Origin: Pseudonocardia thermophila
GTDB taxonomy: Bacteria > Actinomycetota > Actinomycetes > Mycobacteriales > Pseudonocardiaceae
Length of the DNA: 64,000 bases
Direction of reading: 5' to 3'
Assembly: GCF_900142365.1 (NCBI RefSeq)
Contig: NZ_FRAP01000003.1
Coordinates: 310,001-374,000 of the forward strand
Program-made: the position numbers and the translations under genes
The notes under the pieces: model-generated
The model's database searches: none
What the model saw: only the letters and a program-made list of their open reading frames with translations
Told to the model about the DNA's origin: nothing
Shown here: one piece after another, positions 8,184 through 16,767 of the stretch
Layout: every line of letters begins with the position of its first letter
Numbering within the stretch: the stretch's first letter is position 1

Positions 8184-8469
8184 GGTTGTACGGTCTCAGA
8201 ACCCGGCCCGTGGACGTGACGCCGGTGCGTCGCGCACGTCGATCGGGCCACGCCCGGCCGCCGACGAGGAACGCCGGTCCCGTCTCGGGCGGGGTCGGCC
8301 CGATTTCTGCGGGAACGACCGGAAACGGGGATCGTCATCTGCGTGGCGACCGTAACGACCACGGTAACGGGGCGCTCCTAGGTTTTCTCGGGAAATGCGC
8401 TGAGCAGTCCCGCGGTGGGCGATCACAGCGCACGATCACACAGCGGTGGTCCTGAGAGAGGGGCGCTCG
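8184..8469. promoter_or_regulatory. Divergent intergenic region with direct repeats
   Basis: 286 nt between the divergent methyltransferase (minus) and alcohol dehydrogenase (plus) genes; no gene is seen. Repeated elements near the plus-strand gene could be regulator sites: GATCACA occurs at 8421 and 8434 (13 nt apart), and GTAACG at 8352 and again within ACGGTAACGG around 8361-8370. No clear -35/-10 pair stands out. No regulator gene lies next to the catabolic operon that follows. Confidence 0.35.
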
Positions 8470-9633
8470 GTGAAAGCGCGCGCAGTGATGCTGCTGGGTC
8501 CTCGCGAGGTCGGAATACGGAACCTTCCGGTGCCGGACGAGATCGGCCCCGACGAAGCGATCCTCGAGGTAGAGGCCTGCGGGATGTGCGGTACCGACCA
8601 CGAGCAGTACGTGGCTCCGTACTCGCAGTTCGGCGACGCGCCGATCGCTTATCCGTACATCCCCGGGCACGAGATGGTGGGCCGCCTGGTGCGGCTCGGC
8701 GTCGAGTTCGCGCGCCGCTGGGGTGCCGTCGAGGGCCAGCGGGTCGCGGTGGACCCCAAGGTGCCCTGCCGGCGGTGCGGCGACTGCACCTCCGGGCAGT
8801 GGCTCAACTGCACCCGGGGACCGACCTCGTACGGGTTCACCCCGGCCGCCGAGGGATCAGGGCTGCACGGCGGGTTCGCCGACTACATGGTGCTGCGGCC
8901 GGGCACCCAGATCTACCCGCTGCCGGAGCACCTCACGCCGCAGGACGCGGTGATGTTCAACCCGCTCGGCTCCGGCTTCGACTGGGCGTGCCGGGTCGGC
9001 GGGGTCGGCGTCGGCGACACGATCGTGATCATCGGCCCCGGGCAGCGCGGGCTGTGCTCTGTCCTGGCTGCCGCCGCGGCCGGTGCCTCGCGCATCGTCG
9101 TCGCCGGTCGCGGCCGGCACCCGTGGAAGCTCGAGATGGCCCGCGATCTGGGCGCCACGCACGTCGTCGACACCGACGAAACGGATCTGGCGACCGCGGT
9201 CACCGACATCACGAACGGCGATCTCGCCGATGTCGTCATCGATACCGCACCCGCCACCACCGACACGATCATGTCCGCCCTCGACTGCGCCCGCCCGGAA
9301 GGAACGATCGTTCTGGCCGCTCTCAAGAATCCGGGCGGCGATCTCGCTGCGGCCGTCACGAAAATCGCGAAGCGGAATCTCGTCGTGCGCGGTGTGCGGA
9401 GTGTGAGCGAATGGGCGAAGCGACACGCGATCGCCGCTCTCGCCGACGGCCGCATCTCCGTCGAACGCATGCACACGCACGTCGCCGATCTCGAGGAGTA
9501 CGAGCACCTGGTCCGGGTGCAGGGCGGTGAGGTACCGGGGGAGCAGGCCATGCACGTCACGGTGACGGCCGCCGCCGGCGCCGTCGCCGCGAGCGCCTTC
9601 CGGCCGGTCCCGGCGCAGGCGGGGAGGGCATGA
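8470..9633 (+). CDS. Zinc-dependent alcohol dehydrogenase (MDR family)
   Basis: 387 aa. GTG at 8470 is chosen because AGAGAGGGG (8455-8463) is well placed and the product then begins VKARAVMLLGPREVGI, as family members do; an in-frame GTG at 8446 would add eight residues. Catalytic zinc ligands are expected in EACGMCGTDHEQY and PGHEMVG; four Cys in KVPCRRCGDCTSGQWLNC bind the structural zinc. The coenzyme domain has VIIGPGQRGLCSVLAA, a variant Rossmann glycine motif. It probably oxidises an alcohol with NAD(P)+. It overlaps the TRAP receptor gene by 4 nt and heads an operon with transporter, F420-type reductase and SDR, so the alcohol or its acid is probably imported by that transporter. Confidence 0.9.
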   Translation: MKARAVMLLGPREVGIRNLPVPDEIGPDEAILEVEACGMCGTDHEQYVAPYSQFGDAPIAYPYIPGHEMVGRLVRLGVEFARRWGAVEGQRVAVDPKVPCRRCGDCTSGQWLNCTRGPTSYGFTPAAEGSGLHGGFADYMVLRPGTQIYPLPEHLTPQDAVMFNPLGSGFDWACRVGGVGVGDTIVIIGPGQRGLCSVLAAAAAGASRIVVAGRGRHPWKLEMARDLGATHVVDTDETDLATAVTDITNGDLADVVIDTAPATTDTIMSALDCARPEGTIVLAALKNPGGDLAAAVTKIAKRNLVVRGVRSVSEWAKRHAIAALADGRISVERMHTHVADLEEYEHLVRVQGGEVPGEQAMHVTVTAAAGAVAASAFRPVPAQAGRA

Positions 9634-10847
9634 CGATGCGACGGACGACCCGGGCGGCGATCGCGGTCTGCACGGCCCTCGGCGCGGCACTGGCCGGCGG
9701 ATGCGCCGGCAGCACGCCGGGCGGTGCGGCGACCAGCACCGAGACGATGGAGCCGATCACCATCACGGTGTCGGACCTGGCGAACGAGCACCACTCGACC
9801 GCCGTCGGCCTGCGGGCGTGGGCCGACGAGGTCACCGCGCGCACCGGCGGGAAGGTGCGGTTCGAGTACTTCTGGAGCGGTTCGCTCGCCCCCGGCAACG
9901 AGGCGCTGGACGCGCTCGGCGGCGGCCTCGCCCAGCTGGGCGGGGTGATCCCGGACTACTTCGACCAGGAGCTGCCGACCGCTCAGTGGTTCACCGGCTT
10001 GCTGGGCGTGCTCAGCCCGGCCAGCCCGCACGGGTTCCTGCAGGGCTCGCTGGCCGCCGACGAGTTCTTCAAGCAGCCAGCGGTGGAGGCGGAGTTCGCC
10101 GAGCACAACCTCAAGGTCGTGAGCGCGGCGGTGACCGAGCCGTACAGCCTGCTGTGCACCAAGCCGTCCGAGACGCTCGCCCAGACCACCGGGCTGCGGG
10201 CGCGCACCGCCGGCGCGACCCGCAACGCCGAGCTCGCCGCGCTCGGGCTGACGGCGGTGAACCTGCCGCCCGACGACGTCTACGACGGCATGCAGCGCGG
10301 TGTCATCGACTGCACGGTGGCCGCGAAGTCGCTGATGTCCACCTACGGGTTGTGGGAGGTCGCCCCGTACTTCACACCGGTCGGCATCACCCCGGCGCTG
10401 CGGGTCAACGCGATGAACCTCGACGTCTGGAACGCACTGCCGCCCGACGTCCAGAAGGTCATGATGGACGCGGTCCCGACCTACATCGCCGGGATCGTGC
10501 GTGCCGAGCTCGACGCCTACGCGAAGCTGTTCGGCCCGGACGGTCCGGCCGCGAAGGTGCACCTGCAGAACCCGGCCGAGCTGGGTGAGCACGTGCGGCG
10601 CGCGCAGGCCGAGCGCCTGACCGGCCTGGCCGCCCACGCGCCCGCCACCATCGCGGACCCCGCTGACGAGGTCCGCCGGTTCCGCGAATCGGCCGCGGCG
10701 TGGCTCGCCGTCGTGCTGGACGACATGGGGGTCCCCGAGCCGCGGCTCGACACCCCGGAGGCGATCAGGGCGTCGTTCGTCGAGGGTGCCGCGTTCGACC
10801 TGGACCGGTGGGTCGAGCTCGTCCGCGCGAAGCGCGGCGGGAGCTAG
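9630..10847 (+). CDS. TRAP transporter substrate-binding lipoprotein, DctP family
   Basis: 405 aa. A signal peptide with lipobox LAGGC (Cys25) marks it as a lipoprotein anchored outside the cytoplasmic membrane. The mature part has the DctP pattern: HHSTAVGLRAWADEVTARTGGKVRFEYFWSG, a binding-site region LRARTAG with the Arg that normally contacts the substrate carboxylate, and VQKVMMDAV in the C-terminal lobe. It overlaps the dehydrogenase by an ATGA junction and is followed after 4 nt by the fused DctQM permease. DctP proteins mostly bind organic acids, so the ligand is probably a carboxylate; its identity is unknown. Confidence 0.9.
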   Translation: MTMRRTTRAAIAVCTALGAALAGGCAGSTPGGAATSTETMEPITITVSDLANEHHSTAVGLRAWADEVTARTGGKVRFEYFWSGSLAPGNEALDALGGGLAQLGGVIPDYFDQELPTAQWFTGLLGVLSPASPHGFLQGSLAADEFFKQPAVEAEFAEHNLKVVSAAVTEPYSLLCTKPSETLAQTTGLRARTAGATRNAELAALGLTAVNLPPDDVYDGMQRGVIDCTVAAKSLMSTYGLWEVAPYFTPVGITPALRVNAMNLDVWNALPPDVQKVMMDAVPTYIAGIVRAELDAYAKLFGPDGPAAKVHLQNPAELGEHVRRAQAERLTGLAAHAPATIADPADEVRRFRESAAAWLAVVLDDMGVPEPRLDTPEAIRASFVEGAAFDLDRWVELVRAKRGGS

Positions 10848-10851
10848 CAGC

Positions 10852-12864
10852 ATGGTGGCCTCGCAGGCACCGGCGCCTGCCCGCACGGCGGAGCCCGGGT
10901 GGATCCGCGGTGTCCGGCGCGCGACGACGATGGCCGGCGGCCTCGTCGGCGTCGCCGTGGTCCTGATGGCGCTGACCGTGCTCGCCGACGTCATCGGGCG
11001 GAGCGTGTTCAACAGCCCTCTGCTGGGGACGCTCGAACTGGTCGCGCACCTGTGGATGCCGATCATCGCCCTGCTGCCGCTGGCGTACGCGCAGCTGCAC
11101 GACCAGCACATCCGGGTGGAGCTGCTGCTGGAGAGCGCCCGGGCGCGGGACCTGCGGCTGCTCCTGGCCGGCGCGGCCGGGATCGGCGCCGCGGCGAGCG
11201 GCTGGATCGCCTGGATCTGCTTCGGGAAGGCCGAGACGTCGCTCGCCATCGGCGAGACCGTCTCCGGGCTGCCGTGGATGCTGCTGTGGCCCGGCCGGCT
11301 GGCGGTGGCCGTCGCCTTCGCGCTGTCGGCGATCGCCTGCGTCGCCCACGTCGTGCTGCTGCTGCGGGACCAGGACCCGGCAGGCACCCTCACCGCCGCG
11401 ACGCAGCCCGGCGAACCCGGCGCGGGCCGCCGGCAGGTGCCCACCGCGCTCTTCGGCGGCCTGCTCGCGGCGGCGATCTTGGCCGCTGCGCTGATCCTCG
11501 CGGGCGGGCTGCCCCGCGTCGCGATCGGCGTCGCCGGCGTCGCGCTGCTGCTCTGCCTGCTCGCGCTCGGTCTGCCGATCGGCTTCGCGATGGTGCTCAC
11601 CGGCGCGATCGGGTTGGCCGGGCTGTCCGGTCACCGGGTCGCGGAGACGTCGGTCGGCAACGTCGTCTACGACGCGGTCGCGTCCTGGTCGCTCAGCGTC
11701 ATCCCGCTGTTCGTGCTGATGGGGGTGGCCGTGTGGCGCGGCGGCCTGACCGCGAAGGCCTACGCGGCGGCCCGCGCCTGGCTGGGCAGGCTCCCCGGCG
11801 GGCTGGCGGTCGCCACCAACTACGCCGGCGCCGCCATGGCGACCAGCAGCGGCAGCACCATGGGTGTCACGTTCGCGCTGGGCCGCATGGCGCTGCCGGA
11901 GATGTTCAGGTCCGGTTATCACCCGCGGCTGGCCACCGGATCGGTCGCGATGGCGGGCACGCTCGGCCAGGTCATCCCGCCGAGCATCCTGCTGGTCGTC
12001 TACGCCGGGGTGGCTTCGGTGCCGGTCGGCCCGCAGCTGCTGGCGGCGATCGTGCCGGGCGCGCTGCTGGCTGTCGGGTTCAGCGTCGCGATCGTCGGCT
12101 GGGCGGTGCTGCGACCGCAGGTGGCCCCGCGGGCGGCCGGCGCAGCCGGCGTCACCTGGCGCGAGCGGTGGCGCACGCTCGCCGGTGCGGGGCCCCTCCT
12201 GCTCGTCGCCGCGCTCGTGCTCGGCGGGATGCTCGGCGGGATCTTCACCGCGACCGAGGCTGCGGCGTGCGGCGCGGTGATCGCGCTCGTGGTCGGCTGG
12301 CTGGGGCTGGGGCGGGAGCACCGCAGCGTCCGCGGGGCGGTGCGGTTCGTCAGGTCGACGGTCGCCGACAGCGTCGCAGCCGTCAGCGGGCTGTTCATCC
12401 TGATCGCGGGATCGCTGCTGATGGGCCGGTTCCTCACGCTCAGCGGGGCCGCGCACGCGTTCACGTCGTGGCTGCTCGGCCTGCAGCTGGACCGCATCGG
12501 GCTGCTGCTGACGCTCGTCGTGATGTACGTCGTGCTCGGGATGTTCCTCGAGTCGCTGCCGATGATCCTGCTGACCGTCCCGCTCCTGCAGCCCGCGCTC
12601 GAGGCCCTGGGCGTCGACATGGTCTGGTTCGGCGTCTTCCTGATCATCATGTGCGAGATCGGGATGGTGTTCCCGCCCATCGGGATCATCACCTTCGTCG
12701 TCCACCGGATGGTGCAGGACCCCGAGCTCAACCTGGGCAGGCGCGTCGGCCTCGGGGACGTCTTCCGCGGCGTGCTGCCGTTCGTGGCCGCCGCGCTGGT
12801 CGTGACGCTGGTCCTCATCCTCTGGCCGGAGATCGTCCTGTGGCTGCCGCGGACGACGGAGTGA
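10852..12864 (+). CDS. TRAP transporter permease, DctQ-DctM fusion
   Basis: 670 aa from ATG at 10852, four bases after the DctP stop. Residues ~20-170 are the small DctQ subunit (four predicted TM helices; LADVIGRSVFNSPLLGTLELVAHLWMP is characteristic). A ~25-residue linker (QPGEPGAGRRQVP) joins it to a DctM large subunit with about twelve helices; YAGAAMATSSGSTMGVTFALG and QVIPPSILLVVYAG match the conserved DctM core, and ATEAAACGAVIALVVG the second half. Such fusions occur in many TRAP systems. It uses an ion gradient (usually Na+) to import the ligand delivered by DctP. Confidence 0.92.
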   Translation: MVASQAPAPARTAEPGWIRGVRRATTMAGGLVGVAVVLMALTVLADVIGRSVFNSPLLGTLELVAHLWMPIIALLPLAYAQLHDQHIRVELLLESARARDLRLLLAGAAGIGAAASGWIAWICFGKAETSLAIGETVSGLPWMLLWPGRLAVAVAFALSAIACVAHVVLLLRDQDPAGTLTAATQPGEPGAGRRQVPTALFGGLLAAAILAAALILAGGLPRVAIGVAGVALLLCLLALGLPIGFAMVLTGAIGLAGLSGHRVAETSVGNVVYDAVASWSLSVIPLFVLMGVAVWRGGLTAKAYAAARAWLGRLPGGLAVATNYAGAAMATSSGSTMGVTFALGRMALPEMFRSGYHPRLATGSVAMAGTLGQVIPPSILLVVYAGVASVPVGPQLLAAIVPGALLAVGFSVAIVGWAVLRPQVAPRAAGAAGVTWRERWRTLAGAGPLLLVAALVLGGMLGGIFTATEAAACGAVIALVVGWLGLGREHRSVRGAVRFVRSTVADSVAAVSGLFILIAGSLLMGRFLTLSGAAHAFTSWLLGLQLDRIGLLLTLVVMYVVLGMFLESLPMILLTVPLLQPALEALGVDMVWFGVFLIIMCEIGMVFPPIGIITFVVHRMVQDPELNLGRRVGLGDVFRGVLPFVAAALVVTLVLILWPEIVLWLPRTTE

Positions 12865-12899
12865 GAACGCCGGACCGAGGTTCGGCGAGGGATTCGGAG

Positions 12900-13373
12900 A
12901 TGACAGTGCTGACGGGGGAGTACGAACCCAGTGCGCGGCCGTGGGTCCGCGAGCAGGTGGAGCGCTACGAGTCGAGCGGCGGTCGGGAGGGCAATACCTC
13001 CAACGGTGAGCCGCACGTCCCGGTCGTGATCATCACGTCGGTCGGGGCGAAGTCGGGCAAGCTCCGCAAGAACCCGGTGATCCGCGTCGAGCACGACGGG
13101 TGCTACGCCGCGGTCGCGTCCAAGGGCGGGGCAGCCCAGCACCCCGGCTGGTACTGGAACTTCCTCGCCCATCCGCTGGTCCAGCTGCAGGACGGTCCGC
13201 AGCCGCGGCTGTACCGGGCGCGCCCCGTCTCCGGCGACGAGCGCCGGCAGTGGTGGGACCGCGCCGTGTCCGTCTGGCCGGCCTACGCCGAGTACCAGGC
13301 GAGGACGGACCGCGAGATCCCCGTCTTCGTCCTCGAGCCCGCGGACGAGTCCGATCAGGAGGGAGAGCGATGA
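12900..13373 (+). CDS. F420-type nitroreductase/quinone reductase (Ddn family)
   Basis: 157 aa, ATG at 12900 following an AT-poor leader with GGAGATG context. The segment VVIITSVGAKSGKLRKNPVIRVEHDGCYAAVASKGGAAQHPGWYWNFLAHPLVQLQ is the signature of the deazaflavin-dependent Ddn family: the G-x-K-S-G-x-x-R/K loop binds the F420 phosphate, and HPGWYWN is the conserved tryptophan motif. It probably transfers hydride from F420H2 to a quinone-like or enone substrate. It sits 35 nt after the TRAP permease and overlaps the SDR by ATGA, so it is part of the catabolic operon. Confidence 0.88.
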   Translation: MTVLTGEYEPSARPWVREQVERYESSGGREGNTSNGEPHVPVVIITSVGAKSGKLRKNPVIRVEHDGCYAAVASKGGAAQHPGWYWNFLAHPLVQLQDGPQPRLYRARPVSGDERRQWWDRAVSVWPAYAEYQARTDREIPVFVLEPADESDQEGER

Positions 13374-14152
13374 GTGGGAACGGTTGGGCGGACGGACTCG
13401 TCGCGGTCGTGACGGCCGCAGGCGGTGGAATGGGCGGGGAGATCGCCCACCGGTTGGCGCAGGAGGGCGCCGCGGTCGCCCTCAACGACCGGGACGAACA
13501 GCGGCTCGCCGAGACGGCGGAGCGCGTCGCGGAGGAGACGAAGGAGGTCATCACGGTCCCGGGGAACGTGACGCGCCGGGCCGACGCCCAGCGGCTGTTC
13601 GACGCGACGCTGGAGCGCTGGGGCCGGGTGGACGTCCTCATGAACATCGTCGGGGGGATCAAGGGCCCGGTCGTGAACCCCATCTGGCAGATCTCCGAGG
13701 AGGAGTGGGAGATCACGATCGGGATCAACCTCCGGTCGATCTTCCACTGCACGCAGCTCGCCGCCGTCGAGATGATGAAGCAGCGCTCCGGCAAGATCGT
13801 CAACATCGCGTCGTCGAGCTGGGCGGGCGAGCCCGCGCACGCCCACTACGCCGCGGCCAAGGCCGGTGTCGTGGCCTTCACGCGGTCGGTCGCCGCGCAG
13901 CTGGGCGAGTACAACATCAACGTCAACGCTATCGCGCCCGGGCCGACGAAGCGGCAGGTCGACGTCCAGGCGACCACCGCGGGGACCACGGTGCGGACCG
14001 GCTCGGTCCTCGACCACCACGTCGGCTCGCTCGGCCGCACCAACGAGCCCGCGGACATCGCGAACGCCGCGCTGTTCCTCGTCTCGGAGGCCAGCCGCAA
14101 CATCTCCGGCGAGCTGATCACCGTGGCGAGCGGGTTCAACCCGCACCTGTGA
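13370..14152 (+). CDS. Short-chain dehydrogenase/reductase
   Basis: 260 aa, starting at ATG in an ATGA overlap. The NAD(P)-binding motif appears as TAAGGGMGG, a small deviation from TGxxxGxG. D/N at the end of beta-2 (LNDRDEQRL) suggests NAD(H) preference. The usual NNAG is MNIVGG. The catalytic Ser-Tyr-Lys is seen as NIASSSW then HYAAAKAG. The C-terminus shows INVNAIAPGPTKR and GRTNEPADIANAALFLVSEASRNISGELITVASGF, typical of classical SDRs. As last gene of the operon it probably catalyses a second oxidation or reduction of the compound imported by the TRAP system. Confidence 0.92.
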   Translation: MSGNGWADGLVAVVTAAGGGMGGEIAHRLAQEGAAVALNDRDEQRLAETAERVAEETKEVITVPGNVTRRADAQRLFDATLERWGRVDVLMNIVGGIKGPVVNPIWQISEEEWEITIGINLRSIFHCTQLAAVEMMKQRSGKIVNIASSSWAGEPAHAHYAAAKAGVVAFTRSVAAQLGEYNINVNAIAPGPTKRQVDVQATTAGTTVRTGSVLDHHVGSLGRTNEPADIANAALFLVSEASRNISGELITVASGFNPHL

Positions 14153-14186
14153 CGGTCGGTCGGGGCCGCCGCCGTACGCTCGCGGC

Positions 14187-14993
14187 ATGGTCGCCCCCGA
14201 CGAGCTGACGCTGACCAGCGTCGCGAACCGCCGGGTCAAGGACCTGGTCCGGCTGCGCACCCGGCGCGCCCGCGACGAGTACGGCGTCACCCTCGTCGAG
14301 GGGCACGACGAGCTGCGGCTCGCGCTGCGGGCCGGGGTGGTGCCGCGCACCCTCTACTGGGCGCCCGGCCTGGTGACTCCGGCCCGCCGCGGGGTCGTCG
14401 ACGAGCTGGCCGACGCCGGGGTGCCCGTGGTGGCGGTCAGCGACGCGGTGTTCGCCAAGATCGCCTACCGCGAGTCGCCCGACGGCCTGCTCGCGGTCGC
14501 CCCAGCGCCCGGCCGCCCGCTCGGCGAGCTGACGCTGCGGCCGGACGCGCTGGTGCTGGTCTGCGAGGGGATCGAGAAACCCGGCAACCTGGGCGCGATG
14601 CTGCGCACCGCCGAGGCGTTCGGCGTCGACGCCGTCGTGGCCGCGTCCCCGGTCACCGACTTCGGCAACCCGAACGTCGTGCGGGCCAGCAAGGGCACGG
14701 TGTTCTCCGTGCCGGTGGCCGCCGCGCCCAGCGCTGAGGTGCTCGGCTGGCTGCGCGCGCACGACCTCGCCGTCGTCGTCACCACCCCGCAGGGCGACGC
14801 CGCGCTCGCCGCCACCGACCTGACCGGGCCGACCGCCGTCGTCGTCGGCGCGGAGAGCACCGGGGTGACCGACCTGTGGCTGGAGCAGGCGGACGCCCGC
14901 GTCGTCATCCCGATGCGCGGGCGGGTCAACTCGCTCAACGCCGCCGCCGCGGCGGCGCTGGCCCTCTACGAGGCGCAGCGCCAGCGCGGCTGA
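14187..14993 (+). CDS. SpoU/TrmH-family RNA 2'-O-methyltransferase
   Basis: 268 aa. The N-terminal RNA-binding part (VANRRVKDLVRLRTRRARDEYGVTLVEGHDEL) is the L30e-like substrate-binding domain. The C-terminal SPOUT knot has LVCEGIEKPGNLGAMLRTAEAFGVDAVV, VVGAESTGVTDLWLEQADARVVIPMRGRVNSLNAAAAAALALYEA, i.e. motifs 1, 2 and 3, with the catalytic Arg in LRTAEAFG and Asn in SLNAAAA. It methylates a ribose 2'-OH, most probably in 23S rRNA; nosiheptide/thiostrepton-resistance enzymes belong to the same family, but nothing nearby suggests resistance. Confidence 0.92.
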   Translation: MVAPDELTLTSVANRRVKDLVRLRTRRARDEYGVTLVEGHDELRLALRAGVVPRTLYWAPGLVTPARRGVVDELADAGVPVVAVSDAVFAKIAYRESPDGLLAVAPAPGRPLGELTLRPDALVLVCEGIEKPGNLGAMLRTAEAFGVDAVVAASPVTDFGNPNVVRASKGTVFSVPVAAAPSAEVLGWLRAHDLAVVVTTPQGDAALAATDLTGPTAVVVGAESTGVTDLWLEQADARVVIPMRGRVNSLNAAAAAALALYEAQRQRG

Positions 14994-15112
14994 GGGGATC
15001 GACGCTCTGCTGCCAACGCCCCGATCGGGTGGTCCGTTCGGCCTCGGCCGGGTGGGGCTTCGTCCGTTAGGTGAGAGCTTCGGCCACTGAAGGTTAGAAG
15101 TCGGCAAGAAGG

Positions 15113-15166
15113 GTCCCGCTGTCGGATTTCCTTCCGTACCGTCGGTGATGCGAGCGGGACGGAAGG
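15113..15166 (+). promoter_or_regulatory. Two mutually exclusive hairpins upstream of a small gene
   Basis: Two 8-bp perfect inverted repeats interlock: GTCCCGCT (15113-15120) with AGCGGGAC (15153-15160), and CCTTCCGT (15130-15137) with ACGGAAGG (15159-15166). Their 3' arms overlap by two bases, so both cannot form fully at once. The second would pair a GGAAGG purine tract lying 13 nt before the ATG at 15179. This could be a translation switch for the small membrane gene, or chance in GC-rich DNA. The rest of the 185-nt gap after the methylase holds no gene that I see. Confidence 0.35.
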
Positions 15167-15178
15167 TGGTGCGACGCG

Positions 15179-15370
15179 ATGACCTGGGTGCACTGGGTGG
15201 CGATCGGCCTCGGATCGTGGTTCGCCGCGAGCTTCCCCGCCGCGCTGCTGTTCGGCCGTCTGCTGCGCGGGCGGGACCCGCTCGACGCCATCCCGGTGAT
15301 CGCCGACATCGATCGACGGCCCCTGCCGCCCGCGCTGCGCGTCGCCGAGGCCCCGACCGTCACCAGCTGA
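15179..15370 (+). CDS. Small membrane protein, hypothetical
   Basis: 63 aa from ATG at 15179 with a purine-rich GGAAGGTGG upstream. The N-terminal WVAIGLGSWFAASFPAALLFGRLLRG is one hydrophobic helix ended by basic residues, suggesting a single-pass membrane peptide with a cytoplasmic tail (DPLDAIPVIADIDRRPLPPAL). No family is recognised. It lies between the rRNA methylase and a convergent hypothetical gene; interlocking hairpins precede it. Confidence 0.55.
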   Translation: MTWVHWVAIGLGSWFAASFPAALLFGRLLRGRDPLDAIPVIADIDRRPLPPALRVAEAPTVTS

Positions 15371-15400
15371 GTCATCAAGAGCCGGGTCATCAACAGCGAG

Positions 15401-15805
15401 TCACTCCGGTCCGTTCATGACCGAGAGGACCCCGCCCACGCAGAACCGCAGCCAGCCGAGCAGTGTGCGGTCGTCCAGGTTCAGCGGAACCGGCGGACCG
15501 CCGAGCACCAGCTGCGCCGACCGCCCCGCGAGGAGCGCGTCGCGTAGGCCGGCGGCCAGCTCGGGCGTTGCGGTGATGGTCACGCCGTCGTGCGTGACGC
15601 GCTGCGTGCCCGCGTCGGCGGAGGCGACGTCGGGACCGGTGGCGAGCACGTAACCGCAGCCGGAGCGATCGTCGAACCCGGTCACGACCATGCGGGCGGC
15701 TCCGGTGAGTGTGAGGGTGGTCCCGCTCGACGGGACAGCCGTGCCGGGATCGGGTAGAAATGTGACTCTAACGCTGCCGCCTGCGCTCGTGGTGAGCAGT
15801 TTCAC
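15401..15805 (-). CDS. Hypothetical protein
   Basis: 134 aa, start MKLLTTSAGGSVRVTFLPDPGT. The composition suggests a small beta-rich domain (VRVTFLPD, TLTLTGAARMVVTGF, GVTITATPELAAGL) with a hydrophobic LLGWLRFCVGGVLSVMNGPE C-terminus. No signal peptide or recognised family. It faces the small membrane gene (stops 30 nt apart) and is divergent from etfB, with 148 nt between them that must hold both promoters. Third-position GC supports real coding. Confidence 0.6.
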   Translation of the reverse strand: MKLLTTSAGGSVRVTFLPDPGTAVPSSGTTLTLTGAARMVVTGFDDRSGCGYVLATGPDVASADAGTQRVTHDGVTITATPELAAGLRDALLAGRSAQLVLGGPPVPLNLDDRTLLGWLRFCVGGVLSVMNGPE

Positions 15806-15953
15806 CGCTCGCCGGCGTTTCCTGGCTGCTTACTCGCTGGTAACAATTGCGGGCAGGTGCAGGCCCCGTCGCGGCCCCGGACGACGACGGTGGCAGAGTC
15901 CGATCCAGCGTCGCTCGGCAGAGCGTCACCGGCAGGAGGTCGAACGTAATCCG

Positions 15954-16739
15954 ATGAACATCGTGGTGCTGGTCAAGCAGGTGCCCGACACCTACTCGGA
16001 ACGAAAGCTGAACTCGGACGGGATCCTCGACCGTGAGGCGTCCGACGCGGTGCTGGACGAGATCAACGAGCGTGCGGTCGAAGCTGCGCTGCAGCTGAAG
16101 GAGGCCAACGACGGGTCTGAGGTGACCGTCTTGACGATGGGGCCGGACCGCGCCACGGACGCGATCCGCAAGGCCCTGTCGATGGGCGCCGACAAGGCCG
16201 TGCACCTGTCGGACGAGGCGCTGGCCGGCACCGACTACATCGGCACCGCGAAGGCGCTGGCGAAGGCGCTGGGCAAGGTCGAGGGTGGCTACGACGTCAT
16301 CTTCGCCGGCAACGAGGCCTCCGACGGTCGCGGTGGCGCCATCCCGGCGATGGTGGCCGAGCTGCTGGGCATCCCGGCGCTGACCCACGCGCAGGAGGTG
16401 TCGATCGAGGGCGGCACGGTGAACGTCACCCGCGCGACCGACGACGGCATCACCAAGCTGACCGCGCAGCTCCCCGCGGTGATCAGCGTCAACGAGAAGA
16501 TCAACGAGCCGCGTTACCCGTCGTTCAAGGGGATCATGGCGGCCAAGAAGAAGCCGGTGACCACGCTGTCCATCGCCGACGCCGGCATCGACGCGTCCGA
16601 GGTCGGGTTGGCCAGCGCGCTGTCGACGGTCACCTCCGCTGCGCCGAAGCCGCCGAAGAGCGCCGGCGAGAAGATCGAGGACGAGGGCGACGGCGGCACC
16701 AAGATCGCTCAGTTCCTGGCCGCGCAGAAGCTGATCTGA
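15954..16739 (+). CDS. etfB: Electron transfer flavoprotein beta subunit
   Basis: 261 aa from ATG at 15954 with GGCAGGAGG 15 nt upstream. MNIVVLVKQVPDTYSERKLN and LDEINERAVEAALQLKE are the usual ETF-beta N-terminus; DAIRKALSMGADKAVHL and GYDVIFAGNEASDGRGGAIPAMVAELLGIP match the nucleotide-binding core, and SVNEKINEPRYPSFKGIMAAKKKP the signature near the C-terminus. With EtfA it forms the soluble FAD/AMP heterodimer that takes electrons from acyl-CoA and other dehydrogenases to the quinone pool. etfA follows after 28 nt. Confidence 0.97.
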   Translation: MNIVVLVKQVPDTYSERKLNSDGILDREASDAVLDEINERAVEAALQLKEANDGSEVTVLTMGPDRATDAIRKALSMGADKAVHLSDEALAGTDYIGTAKALAKALGKVEGGYDVIFAGNEASDGRGGAIPAMVAELLGIPALTHAQEVSIEGGTVNVTRATDDGITKLTAQLPAVISVNEKINEPRYPSFKGIMAAKKKPVTTLSIADAGIDASEVGLASALSTVTSAAPKPPKSAGEKIEDEGDGGTKIAQFLAAQKLI

Positions 16740-16767
16740 GCCGGACGACGGGAAAGAGAGAACCGAC

